Assembly (NCBI RefSeq): GCF_951793255.1 | Contig: NZ_OX636706.1 | Coordinates: 2,474,001-2,538,000 of the forward strand | Length of the DNA: 64,000 nt | DNA from: Desulfovibrio piger | Lineage (GTDB): Bacteria > Desulfobacterota > Desulfovibrionia > Desulfovibrionales > Desulfovibrionaceae | Direction of reading: 5' to 3' | Notes under the pieces: generated by a model | Seen by the model: the letters and a program-made list of their open reading frames with translations, nothing else | What the model was told of the DNA's origin: nothing | Databases searched by the model: none | Part shown: positions 8,296 through 16,851 of the stretch, piece after piece | Position numbering within the stretch: position 1 is the stretch's first letter | Layout of the letters: each line of letters begins with the position of its first letter | Translations under genes and position numbers: made by a program

Positions 8296-9090
8296 AGTCT
8301 GCAAAAAATATCGAGAGTATTGCATAAAGAATGTTATAATGGCATACTCCAGTTAAGGAGTTCTTTATGCAATACTGTCCAAAATGTGCGTCAGAGCGGA
8401 TTGTGAAGAATGGAAGACACTTGGAGCGTCAGAGATTTCGCTGCAAAGACTGCGGTTTTCAATTTACCCGTGACACTCCCAGAGGACGACCGGCAACGGA
8501 AAAGGCAATGGCCATCCTGCTTTATACTTTGGGCCTTTCGTTTAATGCCATAGCACGTATTTATGGAGTTGCAACATCGACCGTCATGCGTTGGGTCCGG
8601 GATTTCGCTGAAAAAACTTATGAAAAGCCTTCTCCTGGGGAAGCTGTCATCATAGAACTTGATGAGATGTGGCACTATTTGCATTCAAAAAAAACAAACT
8701 ATGGCTCTGGAAAGCTTATTGTCGCGATACCGGTCAACTCATTGACTGGGAATGTGGCAATCGTGACCAAAGCACTCTTGCAAGATTGATGGCAAGGCTT
8801 CACCGTTGGTCTGTCTGGTTCTTCTGTACCGACAACTGGAAAGTATATCCACGGGAAATACCCGAGGACGACCTCATTCAAGGAAAACGGGGAACCGTGC
8901 GAATTGAACGAAATAATGCCCGCCAAAGACACTGGTTTGCCCGTTTCAAACGTAAATCTCAGGTGGTTTCAAGGTCCTTGCGAATGGTTGATCTCACAAT
9001 ATCTCTCTTTGCCAGATTTCATGTGAACGGGCAAAGAGAAGATATTTTATCATTCTTTTAGCAATACTCTCAAAATATCTTCTGCAGACT
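8296..9090 (+). mobile_element. IS1-family insertion sequence
   Basis: A complete-looking element of about 795 bp. Terminal inverted repeats run from AGTCTGCAAAAAATAT to GAGAGTATTGC on the left (8296-8323) and match the complement of 9061-9090 on the right, with a 2-base length difference and two mismatches. Inside is one transposase in two overlapping frames. The size and two-frame organisation match IS1 (768 bp in E. coli). I could not find an 8-9 bp target duplication directly outside the ends (left flank AGGCCAGA, right flank GAAGAAGG), so the insertion is old, the ends are mis-set by a few bases, or a rearrangement removed one flank. Confidence 0.85.
8367..9061 (+). CDS. IS1-family transposase, made by -1 frameshift (InsA/InsB')
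   Basis: The first frame (8367-8789, 140 codons) encodes a zinc-finger N-terminus (CPKCAS...CKDCGFQF) and a helix-turn-helix (RIYGVATSTVMRWVRDF). The second frame overlaps it and encodes the rest of the DDE domain. A slippery run of eight A plus C at 8687-8695 lies in the overlap. Slipping -1 on A-AAA-AAA gives HSKKNKLWLWK, and the fused product is 231 residues, almost exactly the length of E. coli InsAB'. Catalytic landmarks: ELDEMW, FCTDNW and RIERNNARQRHW. AAGGAG lies six bases before the ATG. Without the shift only the 140-residue InsA-like protein is made, which in IS1 represses transposition. Confidence 0.85.
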
Positions 9091-9430
9091 GAAGAAGGAT
9101 AACTGCCATGTATCACGCATCCTCTGCCGCCTGGACAAAGGCGTGCTGGGTACTCCAGGGGGCTCCTGCCCATCACGGAAGCCTGCCGACTGAGGCAAAA
9201 TCATCGCTGCCTCTTGTCGCCTGTCACGTCCCCGCATTGCTGTGGCAAGCTGCTTGCGACCACTTGCTTAGGAGGCAGTAGCTCAGGCAGGCTTGCTCCT
9301 TCCGGCGGCCAGCAAAAGGGAAATGGCACATCACGGCATTGACCCGATGCCTCCCGGAATCCCCCTCCGACAGCCCCCTTTGCAAACTGGCGGGAGCGCA
9401 TACGCGCCCCCGCACAGGCCATAATCAGGA
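9091..9430. other. Intergenic region after the IS element
   Basis: 340 bases without a supported gene. It contains the 3' flank of the leftward enoate-reductase gene. I see short complementary stretches but no stem followed by a T-run that would make a good terminator for that gene. Confidence 0.4.
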
Positions 9431-11377
9431 TCAGATATCCAGAGCGGCGTGATAGCCCCAGTAGACGGCATTGGTGATGGTGGAAACGCGGGCGGCATCA
9501 CCGATGATGCGCACAAAGGGCGCGCCATCCTGCAATTCTTCCACGATATCCGAGCACGAACGCTGCCCAAGGGCCGCAATGACGCTTTTGCCGGGCACGA
9601 GGAACTGCCGCCCTTCCTTGTCTTCACACCAGATGCCGTCAGGGCGGACTTCCAGGCCCCGGCAGCCGGTGTGGACAGTGGCGTACTTTTCCACTTCCTT
9701 CAGCAGCAGGGGGCGGTGGCGCACGTTGGCATCAGGCGCAAGGGCATCCCGCATCTCCACGACATGGACGGTCTTGCCTTCCTGGCCCAGATGGATGGCG
9801 CACTCACACCCGGCAAGGCCGCCGCCGAAGACGACCACATCTTCCCCGACCTTGTCCTTTTCCTTATAGTAATTGTTGACCACGACCACATTATCGCCCT
9901 TCAGCCCGGGGATGGGCGGCAGCAACGGACGGGACCCCACAGCGATGATCAGGGCATCGGGCGCCTCCCGTTCCACATATTCCGCGGTCACTTCCGTATT
10001 GAGGCGAATCTCCACGCCGGCCTTGCGGGCAAGGTGGGCATAGGTCCCGGCCAGCTGATACATCTCGTACTTGAAGGGAAGAGCCTGTTCACTGCGCAGG
10101 ATGCCGCCGAGGCTGTCCTCTTTTTCGCACAGGATGACCTGATGGCCGCGCCGGGCCGCCGTCCAGGCCGCATACAGGCCGCCGGGGCCACCGCCTGCCA
10201 CCAGGACTTTTTTCTTTTCCGGCGCAGGCAGCACATAGTCGCCTTCCATTTCGCGCCCGATAAGCGGGTTGACCGTACAGCGACGCGTGGCCGTAGCCGC
10301 ACGCTCAGCCATACAGGTAAAGCAGCGCAGGCAACGGACGATCTCCTCGTCCCGGTTGGCCATGACCTTTTCCGGCAGGAAGGGATCGGCCAGCAGCGCA
10401 CGCGCCATATACACCACATCGGCCTTGCCGGACTTGATGATCTCTTCCATCTGGGCAGGATCGTTCAGGCCGCCGATGGTCGCCACAGGGATGGAGACAT
10501 GCTTTTTGATCTCCGCCGCCAGATAAACATTGCAGCCGTGTGCCTTGAACATGGAAGGATGCGTATCGCCAAAACCGCGCTGGTAGGTACCGGCGGAAAC
10601 ATGCAAAAGGTCGATGCAGTCTTCCAGTTCCTGAGCGATGGCGATGCCGTCTTCCAGCGTGTAGCCGCCCTCGAACAGCTCAGAGCCGCTCATGCGAAAC
10701 TCAATGGGAAAACCGGGGCCCACGGCCTCGCGCACGGACTGCAGCACCCGGCGGGCAAAGCGGCAACGGTTCTGGATACTGCCCCCGTATTCGTCCGTCC
10801 GGTGGTTGAACCAGGGCGACAAGAACTGGTTGATGAGCCAACCGTGCCCGCCGTGGACCATGATCATCTCAAAGCCCGCGCGTTTGGCCAGACCGGCGAC
10901 CTGCCCATAGGCAGCCACGATCTCGTCGATCATCTCGTGGCTCAGTTCCCCCACTTCCACGCCGTCGGGGCGTACGCAGGCCGAAGGTCCCCACTGGGCA
11001 AGGCCGTGCTGGCGGCTTTTGTCCGTCATGTACGTGCCGGAATACATACCGGAATGGGAAAGCTCCACACTGGGGATGGCGCCATGCCGACGGATGGCGT
11101 CCGCCGTATAGGCAAAGGAGGCCAAAGAATTCAAAATGGCCGTATCCAGATGATAGGCATGGCTGCCGTCGGTCTTCGGATGCACCATGCATTCGCTGAT
11201 GGTGACGGCACCGGCGCCGCCCTTGGCCCGCAGCTCATAAAAAGCAGTGGATTTGGGGCCGATGCAGCCGTCGTTGGTGATGTCCGTACCGCCCATGGGC
11301 GCGGAGAACATACGGTTGCGGAACGTGACACGCCCAATGGTGATGGGTTTGCACAAATGGGGGAACTTTCTTTCCAT
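9431..11377 (-). CDS. NADH:flavin oxidoreductase / enoate reductase (old-yellow-enzyme, FadH-like)
   Basis: A 648-residue multidomain reductase of the 2,4-dienoyl-CoA reductase/enoate reductase family. Residues 1-345 form an FMN-binding TIM barrel (APMGGTD; MVHGGHGWLINQF; TIGGLNDP). A cysteine cluster follows (CLRCFTCMAERA...RRCTVNP) that should bind one [4Fe-4S]. Next come an FAD-binding loop (AGGGPGGLYAAW) and an NAD(P)H loop (GGGLAGCECA). It should reduce C=C bonds of an enoate, dienoyl-CoA or a related steroid or bile acid; substrate is not predictable. ATG 11377 has GGAG five bases upstream; an in-frame start ten codons earlier lacks one. It is a single-gene unit. Confidence 0.87.
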   Translation of the reverse strand: MERKFPHLCKPITIGRVTFRNRMFSAPMGGTDITNDGCIGPKSTAFYELRAKGGAGAVTISECMVHPKTDGSHAYHLDTAILNSLASFAYTADAIRRHGAIPSVELSHSGMYSGTYMTDKSRQHGLAQWGPSACVRPDGVEVGELSHEMIDEIVAAYGQVAGLAKRAGFEMIMVHGGHGWLINQFLSPWFNHRTDEYGGSIQNRCRFARRVLQSVREAVGPGFPIEFRMSGSELFEGGYTLEDGIAIAQELEDCIDLLHVSAGTYQRGFGDTHPSMFKAHGCNVYLAAEIKKHVSIPVATIGGLNDPAQMEEIIKSGKADVVYMARALLADPFLPEKVMANRDEEIVRCLRCFTCMAERAATATRRCTVNPLIGREMEGDYVLPAPEKKKVLVAGGGPGGLYAAWTAARRGHQVILCEKEDSLGGILRSEQALPFKYEMYQLAGTYAHLARKAGVEIRLNTEVTAEYVEREAPDALIIAVGSRPLLPPIPGLKGDNVVVVNNYYKEKDKVGEDVVVFGGGLAGCECAIHLGQEGKTVHVVEMRDALAPDANVRHRPLLLKEVEKYATVHTGCRGLEVRPDGIWCEDKEGRQFLVPGKSVIAALGQRSCSDIVEELQDGAPFVRIIGDAARVSTITNAVYWGYHAALDI

Positions 11378-11863
11378 AAAAACTCCATGCTGTCGTTGTA
11401 ACGACATGACGCTTCACCCGTTCAGGGAAAGTATCTTAAAAACAAAATATATTAGTAGGATAGCATATAAAAGACTGCCAAGATCCTGACAACCTTCCGC
11501 GAGGAGGACACCGTGCGGCCAAAGAGCTGCCGGCAATGCTGGCAGCCTGCAACGGAACAGTCTGCAGGACCGCGGCAGCAGGAGATGCTCCGACGCTCCA
11601 GATCGTTTCCCTCGCAACTATCCGGCTGAAAAAAAGACGGATCGCCTGCCATATCCGCTCCATATTACCTTGAATGGACACGGCGTACCCGCCTCTGTTT
11701 GGTTTGATAGTACGAAAACAAGAAAAAAGCAAAATTTTCCTACATAGAAATACGGCGGCCCACGGTGAGAATCCTTTGCATCCTCTCCATCTCCGCCGGG
11801 ATGAGCTCGCATCATGTCCACGCTACGGCCCTGTCTATACGTCAAAGTGGTATGGGACAAAAA
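11378..11863. other. Long intergenic region, no supported gene
   Basis: About 490 bases upstream of the enoate reductase. It is lower in GC near 11440-11470 and 11710-11745. No open frame with a ribosome site and no convincing promoter were found. Confidence 0.4.
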
Positions 11864-11890
11864 AAGGGGGACGGTCGATACCGTCCCCCC
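11864..11890 (-). terminator. Second terminator downstream of tRNA-Val
   Basis: A perfect 10-bp stem (GGGGGACGGT / ACCGTCCCCC, loop CGAT) has seven A on its left side, i.e. a T-run on the minus strand. It lies 30 bases beyond the first tRNA-Val terminator and looks like a back-up stop. Confidence 0.85.
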
Positions 11891-11920
11891 TGACCAGGCT
11901 TTAGCCATGAGTGTACATAA

Positions 11921-11947
11921 CAAAAAAACCACCCGCTGTGCGGGTGG
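11921..11947 (-). terminator. Terminator of tRNA-Val
   Basis: CCACCCGC / GCGGGTGG around a 3-base loop, followed on the minus strand by seven T. It starts 14 bases after the tRNA 3' end. Confidence 0.92.
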
Positions 11948-11960
11948 TTTTGATTTTCCT

Positions 11961-12036
11961 TGGTGGGCAGTACAGGACTTGAACCTGTGGCCCCCGCCTT
12001 GTAAGGGCGGTGCTCAACCAGCTGAGCTAACTGCCC
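11961..12036 (-). tRNA. tRNA-Val (anticodon TAC)
   Basis: A 76-base tRNA on the minus strand with encoded CCA. Acceptor arm GGGCAGT pairs with ACTGCCC. The anticodon stem CCGCC/GGCGG encloses loop CTTACAA with anticodon TAC. The T arm has GGTTCAAGTCC. It lies downstream of a PEP-synthase-like gene on the same strand. Confidence 0.97.
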
Positions 12037-12041
12037 AAGCT

Positions 12042-12064
12042 GCCTTTTCCAGAGCGGAAAAGGC
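12042..12064. repeat. Inverted repeat in the tRNA-Val leader
   Basis: A perfect 9-bp inverted repeat (GCCTTTTCC / GGAAAAGGC, loop 5) ends six bases upstream of the tRNA. No T-run follows, so it is either the 3' end structure of the upstream mRNA or part of the tRNA precursor. Confidence 0.6.
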
Positions 12065-12072
12065 ATGCCGTC

Positions 12073-12100
12073 TTCTAATATAACGCCGTACGCGTGTCAA
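12073..12100 (-). promoter_or_regulatory. Possible promoter of tRNA-Val
   Basis: A perfect minus-strand TTGACA (12095-12100) faces the tRNA. The best -10 at usable spacing is TTAGAA (12073-12078, 16 bases); TATATT nearby is only 12 bases away. It is plausible because a tRNA needs its own promoter, but the -10 is weak. Confidence 0.4.
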
Positions 12101-12113
12101 CCGCAGCCGCCGA

Positions 12114-14759
12114 TCAGCTGAATTGCAAGGGCTTTGCCATCAGCGTTGCCATGTCTCCGGCCAGCTTTTCCTTGAGGGCCGCGGCACGTACGGTATCCTT
12201 CATGATCATGTCCACCTGACGGCTGTGGATCAGCAGATAGCCGATCAGGCGCGTCCGGCGCAGGGTCTCTTCGGCGTTGTACGCTTCCGCCACGGCAAAC
12301 ATGGAATCGTTCTTGATGTCCACACGGAAGCCGTGGCTCTCCAGCAGGTCGGCCAGCATCCTGGCACGCAGGATGCGGCGGCTGACGTCCGCTGCCCCGC
12401 CCTTGAACTGGAAGCTGACGAAGTTCTCGTGCTCATCCTCGCCCGCAAGACATTCCACCGTGCAGAAATGGTACCCGTACCGGGCCTGCAGGATCATATA
12501 GCGCGAGGCGATGATGAAGAAGTTCTTGTCAGCCATGGCCGTAGGCGCCGTACTTTCCAGCTCCCGGTTCATGGTGCTCTCGAACACGACGCTCATGAAG
12601 CCAGAGGCGCTGGTCGCCGGCGGCCCGGCCCAGGGCACGGCCACCATGCCGTTCCACAGGGCCAGCATGGGTTTGCAGGCGATGTCCCCCAGCTCAACCA
12701 GCGGTCCGTTGACGCTGCGCTTGAAGCCGTCATCCATGTCGATGACCCAGTATTGCAGCTTGACGCCCACCTTGAGCTGCTTGCCCATGTTGCGGTTGAG
12801 GGCCGCCTCGCTGTCGAACATCAGCCCCACGGCCTTTTCATGGCAGAAGCGGGTGATGTCGTGCAGGCTGGTGCAATTGGCCGGCGAGAAATCCGGTGAA
12901 TCCGGGTCCAGCAGATGCAGGGGCGTCATCAGGGCCGCCAGTTCCTTGAGGCGCTGATAGACGGGGCTCCCGGCCATAAGGTTGGGGGGCGTCGCTCCTG
13001 CCGGGATCAATTCGGGATGGCTCCCGGCCAGTACCGTGCCCCGGTCGGCCAGCAGCGTGACCTCACCGGCATTTTCCAGCAGATGGCTGGCATCCTTCAG
13101 ACTGAACAGGGCCGGGAGCTTGTATTCCCGTGCCACAGAGGCCAGATGCCCGGCCATGCCGCCCGTTTCGCTGATCAGGCCCGCAGCCCGTGAAAGCAGC
13201 GTGGCCCAGCGGGGCTGCGCCCGTTCGATGACCAGTATGCCGCCTCGCGGGAAAGAAAGCATGTCCGCATCTTTGCGGGCCACGAAAACAGGTCCCACAG
13301 CCACCCCGGAGCTGACGGCCATACCGCCCTGTGCCAGGACGGGCAGATCGCCGGGGTCTTCTTCTCCGGCCACTGCCGCCGGGGCTTCCTCCACCTGGTC
13401 GGGCGCGCTCTCGAATAGCGGACGGCTTTGCAGGACCACGATACGCGTGTTGCCCTCATAGGGTTCCAGCGCCCATTCCACATCCTGCGGCTCGTTGTAG
13501 AATTCTTCCAGCGCCAGGGCCACCTGCGCCAGCTCGCGGGCCTGGGCATCCGTCAGACTGGGACGGACAGCCGCCTCGCCTTCCAGATCGGAACGGCTGA
13601 CGCCCTGCGCCGCCTCGGGAGCGCAATCCAGGCGGAACGCCTTGTAGGCGATATGCTTTTCAAGCAGTTCCGGCGGATTCTGGCGACTGAAAGCGAACAC
13701 GTCCGGCGTGACGGCCCCGTCCACCACAGCCTGGGGCAGCCCGGGAACGGCATTGAGCGTTACCTGTCCCCTTCCCTGCCGGCTGGCCACGGGGTCGCGG
13801 CTGTAGGCCACACCGCCGGCCAGCGCCTGCACCATGCTGAGCACGCCCACACTCATGGGCGCAGCCTCATCCGGGATGCCGCGCTGGAAACGGTAGCTCA
13901 TGGCCGTGACCGCGTACTTGCTGGCCACGATCTCCTTCCAGACTTCGCAGGCTTCTTCGGGCAGGACATTCAATTCCGACCTGTACTGACCCGCAAAGGT
14001 CACGCCCAGAGCATCTTCGCCCACGGCGCTGCTGCGCAGGGCAAGGCGCAGCTCGCTGCCGCAACGTTCCACCATGCCCGCCACGGCCTCTTCGATGGCC
14101 TGCTCTAGCTGCGGCGGCAAGGGCGCGTTGAGGATGCACTGCTGCAATGCGGCCGACAGGCTGAACAGATCGTCCATGCTGTCCATATCCGCGCTCTGGA
14201 TGCGGCGGGAGATCTCGTCACGCAGCCCGTTGTATTCCATGAAGGCATGATAGGCGTTGACCGTCACGGCAAAACCGTCAGGCACGGCCAGCCCCACATT
14301 GGCGGAGACTTCGCCAAGATTGGCCATCTTGCCGCCGACCTGCGGCATGTCCCCCAGACGGATGTCCGTCAGGGGCAGCAGCAGGGGGCCGTCCGTGACC
14401 AGGCTCTTCCGCTCCAGCACATCGGTGATGCGGCCGCTGACATCATTGAAAGCGGTCTGCAGACTTTCGTACTGGTTGTCGGAAAGCGCGTTGAGCTCGC
14501 GTACCATCTGGTACACGGCCGTTGCCGCCCGCGTACCGGCACCGCGAACATAGCTCATGCCGAAGGGTCGCGAACCGGCCAGGGCCTCTTCCACTTCGCT
14601 CATGATCTCGAGCGCGTTCTTGTTGGAGGACAGCAGGCGACGGAACCGGGCACAACGTTCACGGAGCTGCTTTTTCAGCTCTTCCTCGCGTGCCAGATCC
14701 TCGGGGCTCAGCTCTTTCTGCCCGCCCAGCAAGTGTCGCAATCGTGTGAATATGGACAT
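12114..14759 (-). CDS. PEP-synthase-like protein A (ATP-grasp + phosphohistidine domain + unusual C-terminus)
   Basis: An 881-residue cytoplasmic protein related to phosphoenolpyruvate synthase and pyruvate phosphate dikinase. Residues 1-125 form a helical leader. The ATP-grasp/pyruvate-dikinase N domain follows (VGGKMANLGE at 141; LRSSAVGED at 241-249; FAGQYRSE; QDVEWALEP at 425). The swivelling phosphohistidine domain has GGMAGHLASVARE with the expected catalytic His at 538. The usual C-terminal PEP/pyruvate-binding barrel is absent; instead a roughly 300-residue region follows that I recognise only in the paralogue at 16852-19449. It is the last gene of a four-gene operon, starting one base after the response regulator stop. 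It is probably a phosphotransfer or regulatory protein rather than a housekeeping PpsA. Confidence 0.75.
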   Translation of the reverse strand: MSIFTRLRHLLGGQKELSPEDLAREEELKKQLRERCARFRRLLSSNKNALEIMSEVEEALAGSRPFGMSYVRGAGTRAATAVYQMVRELNALSDNQYESLQTAFNDVSGRITDVLERKSLVTDGPLLLPLTDIRLGDMPQVGGKMANLGEVSANVGLAVPDGFAVTVNAYHAFMEYNGLRDEISRRIQSADMDSMDDLFSLSAALQQCILNAPLPPQLEQAIEEAVAGMVERCGSELRLALRSSAVGEDALGVTFAGQYRSELNVLPEEACEVWKEIVASKYAVTAMSYRFQRGIPDEAAPMSVGVLSMVQALAGGVAYSRDPVASRQGRGQVTLNAVPGLPQAVVDGAVTPDVFAFSRQNPPELLEKHIAYKAFRLDCAPEAAQGVSRSDLEGEAAVRPSLTDAQARELAQVALALEEFYNEPQDVEWALEPYEGNTRIVVLQSRPLFESAPDQVEEAPAAVAGEEDPGDLPVLAQGGMAVSSGVAVGPVFVARKDADMLSFPRGGILVIERAQPRWATLLSRAAGLISETGGMAGHLASVAREYKLPALFSLKDASHLLENAGEVTLLADRGTVLAGSHPELIPAGATPPNLMAGSPVYQRLKELAALMTPLHLLDPDSPDFSPANCTSLHDITRFCHEKAVGLMFDSEAALNRNMGKQLKVGVKLQYWVIDMDDGFKRSVNGPLVELGDIACKPMLALWNGMVAVPWAGPPATSASGFMSVVFESTMNRELESTAPTAMADKNFFIIASRYMILQARYGYHFCTVECLAGEDEHENFVSFQFKGGAADVSRRILRARMLADLLESHGFRVDIKNDSMFAVAEAYNAEETLRRTRLIGYLLIHSRQVDMIMKDTVRAAALKEKLAGDMATLMAKPLQFS

Positions 14760-14760
14760 A

Positions 14761-15141
14761 TCACGCAGCGGCGCGAACCGCCTCCTCCATCTTGATGATC
14801 AGCTCGTTGATGGCCACGGGCTTCAGCATATAGTCGTAAGCCCCCAGATCCATGCCCTGCACGGCCACACCGAGGGAGGCATGGCCCGTCAGCAGCAGCA
14901 CAGGCAGTTTGGGGGCGATCTTCTTCATGTGGCGCAGCGTTTCCAGCCCATCCATGCCGGGCATGCGCACGTCCATGACCACTACCTGGAACATGGTCTC
15001 GGGCTGCTTCATGGCCTCCGTGACGATATCCAGCGCGCTCTGCCCGTCAGGAGCCGTCACGATGGTCATGCCGCGGCGGGACAGACGTTTTTCCATCAGC
15101 TGCAGGAATTCCACTTCATCATCAACAAAGAGTGCGTGCAT
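14761..15141 (-). CDS. Single-domain response regulator (CheY-like)
   Basis: 126 residues, only a receiver domain. The acidic pocket is D7/D8, the phospho-acceptor D57 (VVMDVRMPGMDG), the switch T85 (LLLTGHAS) and the conserved K107 (MLKPV). With no output domain, it must act through protein contact. It lies between the histidine kinase (9 bases upstream) and PEP-synthase-like protein A (1 base downstream), so those are the natural partners. Confidence 0.92.
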   Translation of the reverse strand: MHALFVDDEVEFLQLMEKRLSRRGMTIVTAPDGQSALDIVTEAMKQPETMFQVVVMDVRMPGMDGLETLRHMKKIAPKLPVLLLTGHASLGVAVQGMDLGAYDYMLKPVAINELIIKMEEAVRAAA

Positions 15142-15150
15142 GGCATTCTC

Positions 15151-16851
15151 CTAAGCGTCTTCGCTGGTTTCAAGGGGTTGGCTCGGCGGTTCCGCGGGCA
15201 GGCTGATGCAGAATGTCGTCCCCTGCCCCACAACGCTGCTGACCTCTATACGGCCACCAAGCTTTTCCAGAATCGTAAAGCAGATGGCCAGGCCAAGCCC
15301 TGTACCCTCGCCCACTGCCTTTGTGGTGAAGAAAGGATCGAAGATACGCTGCATGGTCTCTTCGTCCATGCCCGGCCCCGTATCCTTGAAGTAGATGCGT
15401 GCGCCATCTTCCCAGGGTTCGGTGCGCACGGCGATGGAGCCATTCTTGCCTATGGCGTCGATGGCATTGTCGATGATGTTGATGAACACCTGCTCCAGCT
15501 GGGCCGAATCGGAAAGGATGACCGGCACATCGGCGGAAAAGTCCTTTTCGATGGTGATATTGCGGCCGCGGGCCTCGGTCTTGAGGAACTCCGTCGCCTG
15601 ATCCACCAGAACGTTGACCATGATCTCCGAGCGGCCGGGATTCATGCGCCGGCCAAAGCCCAGCATGCGCTGCGTGATCCCCTTGGCACGCTGCACGTGC
15701 TTTTCGATCTTGTCCGTGCTCTCCATGATCTCGTCGTAATTGACCATGTTCTTGGGGTTCTCGTCCTGCAGCAGGTCACGGATCCAGCCGGCGTTCTCCT
15801 GGATCAGCATGAGAGGATTGTTGACCTCATGGGCCACGCCTGCGGCCATCTTGCCGAGAGCCGCCATCTTGCTGGATTGCAGCATGCGGGCGTCGATATG
15901 GGCCTGTTTGCGGTCGGCGGCCGTCAGACAAGAGACGATGTAGCGCGTCCCCAGGAAGGCACCCACCGTGACCAGCACGGCACCCAGTCCCACGAAAAGC
16001 AGGATATAGATGCGCAGGCGGTGCAGCGGGGCCAGGCTTTCCCGCACATCGTCCACCACCACCAGCAGCCAGGGCATGGAATCCAGATGCATCATGGCCG
16101 CCAAAGGCTCCTTGCTGCCGCTGTCTCCCGGCTGGGACGGCAGGGGCACAAGGGCGATGCCCTGACGCAGCACGTTGGGCAAGGTGACATCAAAGTGTTC
16201 CAGGATGCGGCCGTAATCGCGGGAATCGGTCTGCAGCACGCCCTGCTCGTTGATCAGGAAGGCGTCACTGCGCTCCCCGGAGTACACGCGCTGCAGCAGG
16301 CTGTTGATGGCTTCCATGTCGATGGTGGCACGCATGATGAAGCTCTCGCCCCCTTCATGACGCAGGACGGCGATGATGAAATGCGGCACATTGCGGAAGC
16401 CCATGAACACGTCGCTGACGAAAACGCCCTTGCGCAGTACCTCGGTGAACCAGGGCGCATTGACGTAGTTGGCATCACGCAGGTCGAACGGCCCCACATA
16501 GGAGATGTGGCGGCCGTCCATGCCGATGATGCCAAGATCCACGAAGGAGCGCCCGCTCTGCTGCATGACCGTGAAGATACGGCTCAGCCGGTCGGGATCC
16601 CGCAATTCGGCAAGGTCATGCGTGAAGGCCAGCGTTTTTATCTGGGAAACGCGCTCATGCAAAAAGGTATCCAGCGCCCGGTGTTTACTGCTGCAAACGG
16701 CTTCGATACCGGCAGAGATCTTTTCATCATAGATGGAATTGATGCGGTCTATGCTGAAGATCCCCAGTGCCACCAGCGGCAAAAGGGCAAGCCCCAGATG
16801 CGTGACGAACAGACGGCGGAAGATGCGTCTGTATTCCCGTGTGGAAGGCAT
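15151..16851 (-). CDS. Membrane sensor histidine kinase
   Basis: 566 residues. One membrane segment at about 15-33 and a second at 281-303 enclose a ~245-residue extracytoplasmic sensor of the Cache type (motif YVNAPWFTEVL). The cytoplasmic part has a HisKA dimerisation domain with phospho-acceptor H341 in GVAHEVNNPL, an N box (INIIDNAIDAIG), and ATP-lid motifs DTGPGMD and GTGLGLAI. No HAMP domain is obvious. Its start abuts the stop of PEP-synthase-like protein B, and the cognate regulator follows 9 bases later. The ligand is unknown; Cache domains often bind small carboxylates or amino acids. Confidence 0.92.
   Translation of the reverse strand: MPSTREYRRIFRRLFVTHLGLALLPLVALGIFSIDRINSIYDEKISAGIEAVCSSKHRALDTFLHERVSQIKTLAFTHDLAELRDPDRLSRIFTVMQQSGRSFVDLGIIGMDGRHISYVGPFDLRDANYVNAPWFTEVLRKGVFVSDVFMGFRNVPHFIIAVLRHEGGESFIMRATIDMEAINSLLQRVYSGERSDAFLINEQGVLQTDSRDYGRILEHFDVTLPNVLRQGIALVPLPSQPGDSGSKEPLAAMMHLDSMPWLLVVVDDVRESLAPLHRLRIYILLFVGLGAVLVTVGAFLGTRYIVSCLTAADRKQAHIDARMLQSSKMAALGKMAAGVAHEVNNPLMLIQENAGWIRDLLQDENPKNMVNYDEIMESTDKIEKHVQRAKGITQRMLGFGRRMNPGRSEIMVNVLVDQATEFLKTEARGRNITIEKDFSADVPVILSDSAQLEQVFINIIDNAIDAIGKNGSIAVRTEPWEDGARIYFKDTGPGMDEETMQRIFDPFFTTKAVGEGTGLGLAICFTILEKLGGRIEVSSVVGQGTTFCISLPAEPPSQPLETSEDA

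Noticed and set aside
8126..8356. A 76-codon frame running into the IS left end.
   Set aside because: It spans the inverted repeat and reads through a stem-loop; composition is not protein-like and it lacks a ribosome site.
4539..12036. Search for an attachment-site repeat of the tRNA-Leu or tRNA-Val 3' end.
   Set aside because: No second copy of either tRNA 3' end was found in the window.
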